Shown piece by piece: positions 19,110-27,133 of a stretch of DNA of 45,274 nt (position 1 is its first letter; each line of letters starts with the position of its first letter). Source of the DNA: Saprospiraceae bacterium (lineage in GTDB: Bacteria > Bacteroidota > Bacteroidia > Chitinophagales > Saprospiraceae). A program made the translations under genes and the position numbers. Below the pieces are notes generated by a model. The model was not told the DNA's origin and ran no database searches. It saw nothing but the letters and a program-made list of their open reading frames with translations. The stretch spans positions 1 to 45,274 of the forward strand of contig JAHDIP010000022.1 of NCBI GenBank assembly GCA_020630735.1. Direction: 5' to 3'.

Positions 19110-20891
19110 ATGATTAGAAATTTTACCTATCTAGTTAGCTTACTATTTTTGGCAACTGCTTTTATGAATTGGTCAACATCAACAAACGATTCTTGGCAAC
19201 AAAAGGTTGATCCTAAAATTTTTGAAGAAGCTGAACAAAATCCAATAATTGACTTTATTATTGCTTTCAAAAACCAATCAGATTTATCTCCTACAAAAGA
19301 ATTAAAGACAAAAGAAGCAAAAGGAATTTATGCCTTTAATGAATTGCAAAAAACAGCGAAAGAAGATCAGGCTATGGTAATCAATTTACTTGAGCAACGA
19401 AACGTCTCTTATCATACCTTCTACATCGTTAATGCTATTCAAGCGAAAGGAGATATAGAACTCATTCAACAATTAGCAGAACTAAACGAAATAAAATTTA
19501 TTGAACATAATGGGTTTTTCAAAGTTGAAGAATTTCTTCCTTCTACTATGGTTCAAAATAGAACAGTAGAATGGGGATTGGAAAAAATAAATGTAGATGA
19601 AGTTTGGGCAATGGGTTATAAAGGAGAAGGAGTAATCATAGCTGGTGCTGATACAGGCTTTAAATGGAATAGTAACCCACTAAAGGATAAATATAGAGGT
19701 TGGAATGGGAGTAGTGCTGACCACAATTATAATTGGCATGACGCAATTCATTCGATCAGTCCATTACATGAAGATCCAGATCCCAATGACCCCAATAATA
19801 ATCCTTGTGGATTGAACACTATTGTGCCTTGCGATGATCATTCGCATGGAACATTTACAATGGGAATTGCTGTAGGAGAAGAAGGAGATAATCAAATCGG
19901 AGTAGCTCCAGACTCAAAGTGGATCGCTTGTCGAAATATGGAAAGAGGATACGGTCAACCATCAACTTATATCGAATGCTTAGAATGGTTTTTGGCACCT
20001 ACCGATCTTAATAACGCTAACCCTGATCCTACAAAGGCGCCACATGTGATCAATAACTCTTGGGGCTGTCCAGAAATGGAAGGATGTAACTCTAGTAATT
20101 GGGCAACGATGGAACAAGTTGTGAACAACCTAAAATCATCAGGTATTGTAGTTGTCACTTCTGCTGGAAATTCAAATATGGATGCATCGATATGCTCATC
20201 AATTACTTCCCCTCCTGCAATCTTCGAACACTCTTTTGCTGTTGGTGCTTCCGACATAAATGATAATATGACAGACTTTAGTAGCTGGGGACCAATTAAT
20301 GTAGATGGAAGTGGTCGACAAAAACCAAATGTTTGTGCTCCAGGTTTAGATATTCGCTCTGTACTATTAGATGGATCTTATGAAGAAAAAAGTGGTACAA
20401 GTGCAGCGGGACCTTTTGTAACAGGTTTAGTAGCATTAATAATCTCAGCTAATCCTGCTTTAGCTGGAGATGTAGAAACGATAGAAACTATAATAGAGCA
20501 AACGGCTGTTCCAAAAGCTTCACCAATAGATTGCGGAGGAATTAGTGGTAGTGCTATACCAAATAATTCATGGGGATATGGTCGTATTGATGCGGTGGCC
20601 GCAGTACAAATGGCGTTGAATACCGTTGATGTAAAAACACCTTCTAAAGCTACAAGCCAATTGATGCCAAATCCTTTTACAGATAATATCCGTTTTGAGT
20701 ATGATGGTTTTGTGGGAAAAACGACATTGGAATTGTTTAGTTCTACAGGACAAAAAGTTGCATCATTTGAATGGACATTGACAGGGAAAGGAAATAAAAA
20801 TATAGAATTTAAAGACTTGCCAAGTGGTATATACTTTTATCAATTACAAAATGGTGAACAGACGATTGGAGGAAAACTGGTGAGGAAATAA
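19110..20891 (+). CDS. Secreted subtilisin-family (S8) serine protease with T9SS sorting domain
   Basis: The 593-residue product has a signal sequence, an I9-like propeptide (about 45-140, including DFIIAFKNQSDLS and VNAIQAKGDIELIQQL), and an S8 catalytic domain. The triad is D181 (AGADTGF), H246 (DHSHGTF) and S431 (SGTSAAGP), with oxyanion asparagine N354 (SAGN). A C-terminal T9SS type-A sorting domain (about 515-593) begins LMPNPFTDNIRFEY and ends SGIYFYQLQNGEQTIGGKLVRK-like, with a basic tail. The enzyme should be exported through the SprA channel, processed, and released or anchored at the surface to degrade peptides. Many cysteines in the catalytic domain suggest disulfides. It directly follows sprA but is isolated from it by a terminator, so it is a separate unit. 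Substrate specificity cannot be inferred. Confidence 0.94.
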   Translation: MIRNFTYLVSLLFLATAFMNWSTSTNDSWQQKVDPKIFEEAEQNPIIDFIIAFKNQSDLSPTKELKTKEAKGIYAFNELQKTAKEDQAMVINLLEQRNVSYHTFYIVNAIQAKGDIELIQQLAELNEIKFIEHNGFFKVEEFLPSTMVQNRTVEWGLEKINVDEVWAMGYKGEGVIIAGADTGFKWNSNPLKDKYRGWNGSSADHNYNWHDAIHSISPLHEDPDPNDPNNNPCGLNTIVPCDDHSHGTFTMGIAVGEEGDNQIGVAPDSKWIACRNMERGYGQPSTYIECLEWFLAPTDLNNANPDPTKAPHVINNSWGCPEMEGCNSSNWATMEQVVNNLKSSGIVVVTSAGNSNMDASICSSITSPPAIFEHSFAVGASDINDNMTDFSSWGPINVDGSGRQKPNVCAPGLDIRSVLLDGSYEEKSGTSAAGPFVTGLVALIISANPALAGDVETIETIIEQTAVPKASPIDCGGISGSAIPNNSWGYGRIDAVAAVQMALNTVDVKTPSKATSQLMPNPFTDNIRFEYDGFVGKTTLELFSSTGQKVASFEWTLTGKGNKNIEFKDLPSGIYFYQLQNGEQTIGGKLVRK

Positions 20892-20895
20892 AACG

Positions 20896-20947
20896 AAGAG
20901 ACTAGAATTATATGGCATGTTTTTATACTATATAATTCTAGTCTCTT
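20896..20947. terminator. Bidirectional terminator between the subtilisin and helicase genes
   Basis: A 17-bp perfect inverted repeat (20896-20912 and 20931-20947) with an 18-base loop fills the 61-base gap between the converging genes. The right arm runs into TTTTC on the plus strand. Confidence 0.8.
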
Positions 20948-20952
20948 TTCAA

Positions 20953-23900
20953 TTAATCATCCAAGTCTTCTGCATCTTTATCAACAAAAGAATCTATTTG
21001 GTTCGTATTTCGAACAAAATTGCACCAAATACAAGTCGCTTCTCCACACCCCTCATAAAATTCATGGCGCATAATTTTCTGATAAGAATCGACAATCATT
21101 TCTTTCACTAATTCTGTTCCTTTAGCATCTATCTCTACCGTTTTATTAAGAAAATTGCCTTGTGTGTCAGGCTCTAAATAAGCGATTTCGCCTGACTTAG
21201 CTTCTCCCTTATTACCTCGATATTCAGCATACAATATTTTATAAAAAATAAGTTGTCGCCAATACAATCCTCCAAGTGGTTTTCTATCAGTAGGAGGCTT
21301 GAGTTTTGAATCTCTAGTGCTACCTGTTTTATAATCGACAATATGTACCTTGCCTTCACCAAGTACTTCGACTTTATCAATTGTACCATTTAACGGAACG
21401 CCATTCATTTCTACATTTCGGATATTATGTTCTATCTGAACGTTCTTATGCCAATTGCTGATGTATCGTTGGTAGTATTTAGGCAAATTAGTAAGCCCCA
21501 TTTGTAGTCGTCGATCATATTCTTTTTTTGAAAAGTTACCTCGTTGGCGTTTCATTTCATGATTAAAAAACACTAGAAAATCTGTTTCACTTGGAAAAAT
21601 TTTCTCTTTATCTAAGAGCATCTTATCAAACAGACGTTTTAAAGCATAATGAAATGCAGTACCATAAGAAGCCGCTTCGCTCGAAGTAGTAGGCACTCTC
21701 AAAACATATTCATAATAAAAACTCAAAGGGCATTGCAAAAAGCGATTGAGGCTCGAAACACTAACACTAAAGTTTTTTAGCAATTCATTAACCACAGCTT
21801 TGTCATTAGCAGGAATAATTGGATGTTTTGTTTCGAGCAAAAGTAAGGCATGAATATCAATCATTTCCTCAGTAGTCAACTCTTTTTCTATGATGGTACA
21901 ATGATTAGAGTCTTGTAGTATTTCATCTACAAATGCTGCTCGTTGTGTTTTCTTTTTAGCGTCATCTTTTAAGGCATAAGACAGGTACAGTTCTTTTTTT
22001 GCCCTTGTCATAGAAACATAGAAAAGGCGTCGTCGAGCTTCTAGAGCATCTTCTTCACCCGATAAGGTTAATGTTGTTGGTAAAGGAAAGCGAAAGCGAC
22101 TACTATTACTAGCAGGTTCCCAATTATCTTTTATACAATTGAGCATAAAGACATATTCAAACTCCAACCCTTTTGAGCTATGTGCTGTCAATAAATTGAT
22201 TCCATCTTCTACATGAACACTTTTGTTGATTCCCATACTCAGTTTATTAGCATCCATATTGGTCAACGTATCGAGTAAGCGTTTGAGTTGTTGGCGAGGA
22301 TTTTTATCCGTTTCTTTTTCTATGAAATCAAAAAATGTTTTTATAACCTGAAGTTTCCACACTTTATCCACATCTGTTAATATAAATCGTAATAAGCCAC
22401 TGCGGTTGATGACTCGCTCGATCAAAACAGGTAAAGTATAGTTTGAATAGGCACTAATTAATTCCTCTAGTAAAGCCGAAAACTGTAGGACTTTGCTAGG
22501 CTGTTTTAGTCCTAATTTGATTAGCAATTCTTCATCTGCTATAGCTTCTCTCCAAGGAATATTATTTTCAAATTTTGCAAGATAAACACTCAGTTTGGTT
22601 AGGTCTTGTAAGCTAATACCGATAAAGTCGAAATGCATTATTTTAAACAATAATAAGGCTCCACTATGAGGTCGTCGGTATTCTGCATAGATGTATTCGA
22701 GAATAGATCGCACATTTTGGATCAAGGGTAAATCCAAAATATTTACCCGTTTTTTTGTATTATAAGGAATACCTTTTTTATCGAGAAGCGAAATGATATT
22801 TTTAACTTGTTTATGTTTAGCATAAATAATAGCAACTTCATTCAACGGGATTTTTGAATGATAGAGTTGTTCAATTTGATTAACCACATCTGCTTCTTCT
22901 TGTAGCCGATTAGAGTAAACGCAAATAGTAGGTTTTACTTTTGATGTTGCTACACTTTCGTTTTTTGCTGTTAGTGTCTTATCGATATTGCCCAGCTCGT
23001 TTACAATACGTTTAGTATTATGGTCAATTAGAATTTTTGAAAGATCTAAAATATGCTGAGAAGAACGATAGTTGTTTTGTAATAAAACAAGTTTGAGTTC
23101 ATCTTGATATTGCTGATAAAAATCTACTAGGTTTTTAAGTCGAGCACCTTGGAATTCGAAAATAGATTGATCATCATCGCCGACGATGAAAATATTAGGG
23201 TTTTTCCAATACGCAATGAGTTGCTGAATGATTTGATTTTGAGCCCCATTTGTATCTTGGTATTCATCTACCAGAAAGTAGAGATATTGCTCTTGGTAGG
23301 TACGCAAAAGAGATTCGTGTTTTTCGAAAGCATCCAAAACCCAAAGAATCATATCATCAAAATCATAGCGTCGCTTTTCATCCATTAAGTCGACATACTT
23401 TGGATATAAATCTACGGCAGCACGAAGGCGATTCATTTTTTCATGCGCTTCTTTTATTTTCCACTGTTTTAAATCTCCTTTTTGCGCAGTAGGTGTATTT
23501 CGTTGGTAAACAAAATCAGGGTTTTCAGATAAATGATCCAAGTAGGTATTGATACTGCTATGAACATGTTCAACTGTCCAACCTTCCGATTTTATTTGTT
23601 TGAATAACTCGTAAAGTTGTGATTCAAAAAAGTAAATATCTCTTCTACCTTGCTTTAGCGGATTACTTTCTTCAACATCATCAAGAATACTACGAATCAT
23701 TTCTACTCGCTCCAAGTCACTCAAAGGTTCCAAATCATGCCGACCAAAAAGCTCTAGGTTATCCTTAATAATGCTATTGCAGAAGGAATGAAAAGTATAA
23801 ATATGTACTCGATGTGCTTCAGGTCCAATTAATTCCAATAAGCGTTCACGCATAGCATTTACGCCTGCATCTGTAAACGTGAGGCAAAGTATATTATGGG

Positions 23901-24102
23901 CAAGAGCATCGGTTTCCAAAAGAATACGTCCAATTCTTGCGGTTAAGATGTGTGTTTTCCCTGTTCCAGGACCAGCCACGACCAAAACAGGACCTTCAAT
24001 AGAAGATACTGCTTCTTGTTGGGCAGGATTCAATTTTTTGAGCGCTTGTAAAAAGGCTCGATTATAGGTTTTTAAGGCTTTTGAGCCTAATTTGTCAGAC
24101 AT
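20953..24102 (-). CDS. UvrD/PcrA-type ATP-dependent DNA helicase fused to a PD-(D/E)XK nuclease
   Basis: The 1049-residue product carries superfamily 1A helicase motifs: Q motif LNPAQQEAV (24-32), Walker A GPGTGKT (44-50), Walker B VDEYQDTN, motif III GDDDQSIFEFQGA, and motifs V-VI LLTAHSSKGLEFEYVFML and RRRLFYVSMTRAKKELYLSY. After about residue 780 comes a RecB/AddB-type nuclease domain: SSLNRFLQCPLSFYYEY (Cys791), GTAFHYALKRLFD, IDKVEV and VDYKTG (catalytic D and K). A terminal C1019-x4-C1024-x2-C1027 cluster, with Cys791, could hold an iron-sulfur cluster as in AddB. It likely unwinds and cuts DNA ends in recombinational repair. It is a single chain, with no AddA or AddB partner in the window. 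It stands alone between a convergent protease and a divergent TonB receptor. A defence role cannot be excluded, but nothing nearby supports one. Confidence 0.9.
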   Translation of the reverse strand: MSDKLGSKALKTYNRAFLQALKKLNPAQQEAVSSIEGPVLVVAGPGTGKTHILTARIGRILLETDALAHNILCLTFTDAGVNAMRERLLELIGPEAHRVHIYTFHSFCNSIIKDNLELFGRHDLEPLSDLERVEMIRSILDDVEESNPLKQGRRDIYFFESQLYELFKQIKSEGWTVEHVHSSINTYLDHLSENPDFVYQRNTPTAQKGDLKQWKIKEAHEKMNRLRAAVDLYPKYVDLMDEKRRYDFDDMILWVLDAFEKHESLLRTYQEQYLYFLVDEYQDTNGAQNQIIQQLIAYWKNPNIFIVGDDDQSIFEFQGARLKNLVDFYQQYQDELKLVLLQNNYRSSQHILDLSKILIDHNTKRIVNELGNIDKTLTAKNESVATSKVKPTICVYSNRLQEEADVVNQIEQLYHSKIPLNEVAIIYAKHKQVKNIISLLDKKGIPYNTKKRVNILDLPLIQNVRSILEYIYAEYRRPHSGALLLFKIMHFDFIGISLQDLTKLSVYLAKFENNIPWREAIADEELLIKLGLKQPSKVLQFSALLEELISAYSNYTLPVLIERVINRSGLLRFILTDVDKVWKLQVIKTFFDFIEKETDKNPRQQLKRLLDTLTNMDANKLSMGINKSVHVEDGINLLTAHSSKGLEFEYVFMLNCIKDNWEPASNSSRFRFPLPTTLTLSGEEDALEARRRLFYVSMTRAKKELYLSYALKDDAKKKTQRAAFVDEILQDSNHCTIIEKELTTEEMIDIHALLLLETKHPIIPANDKAVVNELLKNFSVSVSSLNRFLQCPLSFYYEYVLRVPTTSSEAASYGTAFHYALKRLFDKMLLDKEKIFPSETDFLVFFNHEMKRQRGNFSKKEYDRRLQMGLTNLPKYYQRYISNWHKNVQIEHNIRNVEMNGVPLNGTIDKVEVLGEGKVHIVDYKTGSTRDSKLKPPTDRKPLGGLYWRQLIFYKILYAEYRGNKGEAKSGEIAYLEPDTQGNFLNKTVEIDAKGTELVKEMIVDSYQKIMRHEFYEGCGEATCIWCNFVRNTNQIDSFVDKDAEDLDD

Positions 24103-24424
24103 ATTCTATCATTCACATTAAAATATCGGCACTAAAATACTTCTTTTATTTTTTTGCTAGAAGATTTTTCAATACCTTGACACCACTATTGAGAAAATTA
24201 CTATAATATCTAGTAATCAAAGTAACGAAGAAACACTCAAAACACTATTATTTCTGCGTTGCTAGTCCCAACCACTTTCCTTTTATAATACCCTAATTCA
24301 AATAAGTACAAGCGCACTATTTGTACTTTAAAGTTCTTATAGGTACTTATCGATTAGTAGTATAAATGATTTGTATTACTTCAAGGACTACACTTATATT
24401 TATTTAATCAAAACCAAATTTATT
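24103..24424. promoter_or_regulatory. Divergent helicase/TonB-receptor intergenic region with inverted repeat
   Basis: This 322-base gap holds no gene. An 8-bp perfect inverted repeat (AAGTACAA at 24304-24311, TTGTACTT at 24321-24328, 9-base spacer) lies about 100 bases before the receptor ATG. It could be an operator or an RNA hairpin. A TATTTTAG (one mismatch to TAnnTTTG) on the minus strand close to the helicase start may be its -7 element. Otherwise nothing is recognised. Confidence 0.4.
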
Positions 24425-27124
24425 ATGAGGAAGCAATTACTACTAGCTTTATTTTTTTGTTTTAGCATATCTTCTATGTATGCTCAACAAGTAGTATCTG
24501 GCGTTATTACTGATGAAGCTAACCAACCGCTTATTGGTGTAAATGTATTAGAGAAAGGAACCAGTAATGGTACTATCACAGGAATAGATGGCGATTATAG
24601 AATGAATGTCAGTAGCAGCTCAGCTACACTTGTTATTAGTTATATTGGCTACGCTACTCAAGAAGTAGCACTTAATGGGAAAACTGAAATTAATATTACT
24701 CTTTTAGAAGGAGTTGAATTGGGAGAAGTACTTCTAGTCGGTTCGAGAAGTTATAATCGAACAGCTACCGATTCGCCTGTTGCAATTGATGTGATTGATG
24801 TAGCAGAGTTGGCCTCCAATACAGGTAAAGTAGAAATTAACCAAATCTTACAATATGCTGCACCTTCGTTCAATGCAACGAAACAGTCGGGTTCGGATGG
24901 TGCTGACCATATTGATCCTGCATCACTTCGTGGACTTGGACCTGACCAAACTTTAGTTTTGATAAATGGAAAACGTCGTCACCAATCTTCATTGGTAAAT
25001 GTTTTTGGTACAAGAGGTCGAGGTAATTCGGGTACCGACTTAAATGCTATTCCTGCTTCTGCGATCAAACGTATAGAAGTACTAAGAGATGGTGCATCTG
25101 CACAGTATGGTTCAGATGCGATAGCTGGAGTTATCAACATCGTATTGAAAGACAAAACAGATGGTGTTTCTGGTGGTATTTCTTATGGAGCATATAGTAC
25201 GGCTGTTGGTGCAACTTTCGAAGAAGAGTATGGAGATGCATTATTTAATGTAGATGGAAAACAGCGAGTACTTGATGAGGATGGTGACAAAAGCTTTGAC
25301 GGAAATACAACTAAGGTTGATTTAAACTATGGTATTGAGTTAGGTAAAGAAGGTGGTTACGCCAACTTCACAGCGGAGTATTTGACAAAACAAAGAACCT
25401 TGCGTCCTGGTTTCTCTTGGAGAAAAGGATATGGTAGTGCAGCTATAGACGGGTTTAATTTTATGGTAAATTCTTCTATGCCAATAGGTGACAATACAGA
25501 AGTATATGCTTTTGGCGGACGTAACTTTAGAGATACAGATGCTTTTGCATTCTCAAGAGGTAGCTTTGCAGATGGTGATAATCGTGCAGTTCCTAGTTTG
25601 TACCCAAATGGTTTTACACCAAGAATTACATCGAATATTACAGACCAATCTGTTTCTGCAGGGGTAAGACACTCGATGGATAATGGATGGAAAGTAGATT
25701 TTAATAATACTTATGGTAAAAACCTTTTCCACTATTTTATCAAAGGATCAAACAATGCTTCTTTATGGGATGCCTCTCCTACTGATTTTGATGCAGGTGG
25801 TCATTCACTTTCTATGAATACAACAGGCTTGGATTTTAGCAAATTTTATAATGACTATATAGCAGGAATCAACGTTGCTTTTGGTATGGAATATCGTACA
25901 GAAAACTTCCAAATTTTTGCAGGAGAAGAAGCATCTTATGCATTATATGATACACTTGGTGTAGCGATAACAAATCCTGCGGTACAAGTGCCTGCTGTAG
26001 ATACTAATGGAGATCAACTTTCTGGAGGCTCACAAGGTTTTCCTGGCTATAGTCCATCAAATGAAGTAGATAGAAATAGAACGAACCTTGGAGCTTATCT
26101 GGATATGGAATTTAATATTACTGAGGCATTCCTTATCGGTACAGCCGTTCGTTACGAAACGTACAGCGATTTTGGTGAAACCTTTAACTACAAGTTAGCG
26201 TCTAGATATAAGATTAATGATAATTTCTCTTTAAGAGGTTCTTTTTCTTCTGGATTTAGAGCACCTTCTCTGGCGCAAATTCACTATAATTTACTATTCA
26301 ATAATATCGTAGCAGGTCGTTCTGTTCGTACCTTATTGGCTTCTAATACGAGTACCGTTACAAAGGCATTTGGTATTGATCCTTTAAAAGAAGAAACTGC
26401 CTTGAATGCAAGTGTTGGTTTTACAGCAAAATTTGGAGGTTTTACTGCTACTGTTGATGGCTACTCAATAGCTGTAGATGATCGTATTATTTTGACAGAC
26501 AACTTTGATGCAACGAGTTTAAATGTTGGAGCAGAGGCTGCACAGTTTTTTGCAAATGGTGTTAATACTAGAACAACTGGTTTAGATGTGGTATTAAACT
26601 ACAAACACTACTTAGCGGATGAAAGTAGCAACTTAAATGTTGGTATTGCTGCTAACTTTAATCAACTTGAAATTGATGCGATCAATAGTGGTGAATTAAA
26701 CGAATATACTTTCTTTGGACCATTCTCTCAAGCGTATTTAGAAGCTGCAGCACCTGATTTCAAAGTGGGAGTCAATGTTGGATTTTCTTCTTCTAAGTTT
26801 GATGCGCTCTTATCTTGGACACAATTTAGTGAAGTACAATTACAAGATTTCCAATGGGTAGATTCTCCTGCAACAAACGCAGCTGAAGCCGCTGCCTTAT
26901 TCGAAGTAGCAACAGATACGTACGAAATGGCTGGTACACTTGATTTGAGCTTGACGTATAAGTTTTCTCCATACTTACGGTTGACAATTGGTGGAAATAA
27001 TATTCTAAATGCTTATCCTACTCCTCAATTTGATGGTTGGACAGATCAAGGTGGATTTAATGATTCTGTACAAATGGGATCTGATGGAGCTTACTTCTTC
27101 GGTCGTTTAGGATTCAACTTTTAA
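24425..27124 (+). CDS. TonB-dependent outer-membrane receptor with carboxypeptidase-regulatory-like domain
   Basis: The 899-residue product has a signal peptide (MRKQLLLALF to MYAQ). A CarboxypepD_reg-like/CNA-B domain follows (VSGVITDEANQPLIGVNVLEKGT, about 24-105), then a plug (about 115-240) with LRGLGPDQTLVLINGKRRHQ and IKRIEVLRDGASAQYGSDAIAGVINI, and a beta-barrel ending in aromatic FFGRLGFNF. Such receptors import ligands such as siderophores or oligomers using energy from TonB-ExbBD. No SusD partner follows, so it is not a typical glycan SusCD pair; the substrate is unknown. The ATG at 24425 was chosen because it begins the signal peptide; an in-frame TTG 54 bases upstream would add an unlikely N-terminal extension. 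A strong hairpin terminator lies 40 bases after the stop, inside the next reading frame. Confidence 0.92.
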   Translation: MRKQLLLALFFCFSISSMYAQQVVSGVITDEANQPLIGVNVLEKGTSNGTITGIDGDYRMNVSSSSATLVISYIGYATQEVALNGKTEINITLLEGVELGEVLLVGSRSYNRTATDSPVAIDVIDVAELASNTGKVEINQILQYAAPSFNATKQSGSDGADHIDPASLRGLGPDQTLVLINGKRRHQSSLVNVFGTRGRGNSGTDLNAIPASAIKRIEVLRDGASAQYGSDAIAGVINIVLKDKTDGVSGGISYGAYSTAVGATFEEEYGDALFNVDGKQRVLDEDGDKSFDGNTTKVDLNYGIELGKEGGYANFTAEYLTKQRTLRPGFSWRKGYGSAAIDGFNFMVNSSMPIGDNTEVYAFGGRNFRDTDAFAFSRGSFADGDNRAVPSLYPNGFTPRITSNITDQSVSAGVRHSMDNGWKVDFNNTYGKNLFHYFIKGSNNASLWDASPTDFDAGGHSLSMNTTGLDFSKFYNDYIAGINVAFGMEYRTENFQIFAGEEASYALYDTLGVAITNPAVQVPAVDTNGDQLSGGSQGFPGYSPSNEVDRNRTNLGAYLDMEFNITEAFLIGTAVRYETYSDFGETFNYKLASRYKINDNFSLRGSFSSGFRAPSLAQIHYNLLFNNIVAGRSVRTLLASNTSTVTKAFGIDPLKEETALNASVGFTAKFGGFTATVDGYSIAVDDRIILTDNFDATSLNVGAEAAQFFANGVNTRTTGLDVVLNYKHYLADESSNLNVGIAANFNQLEIDAINSGELNEYTFFGPFSQAYLEAAAPDFKVGVNVGFSSSKFDALLSWTQFSEVQLQDFQWVDSPATNAAEAAALFEVATDTYEMAGTLDLSLTYKFSPYLRLTIGGNNILNAYPTPQFDGWTDQGGFNDSVQMGSDGAYFFGRLGFNF

Positions 27125-27133
27125 GAATCAATA

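Noticed and set aside
20953-24102. Helicase-nuclease as part of an anti-phage defence island
   Set aside because: Neighbours are an S8 protease with a T9SS tail and a TonB receptor, with no methylase, ATPase partner or mobile element; a repair role is simpler.
24371-24424. TTG-started 18-residue extension of the TonB receptor
   Set aside because: The added residues precede a complete signal peptide beginning at ATG 24425 and would disturb export.
24425-27124. SusC/SusD-type polysaccharide utilisation locus around the TonB receptors
   Set aside because: No SusD-like lipoprotein, glycoside hydrolase or sensor-regulator gene lies beside either receptor.
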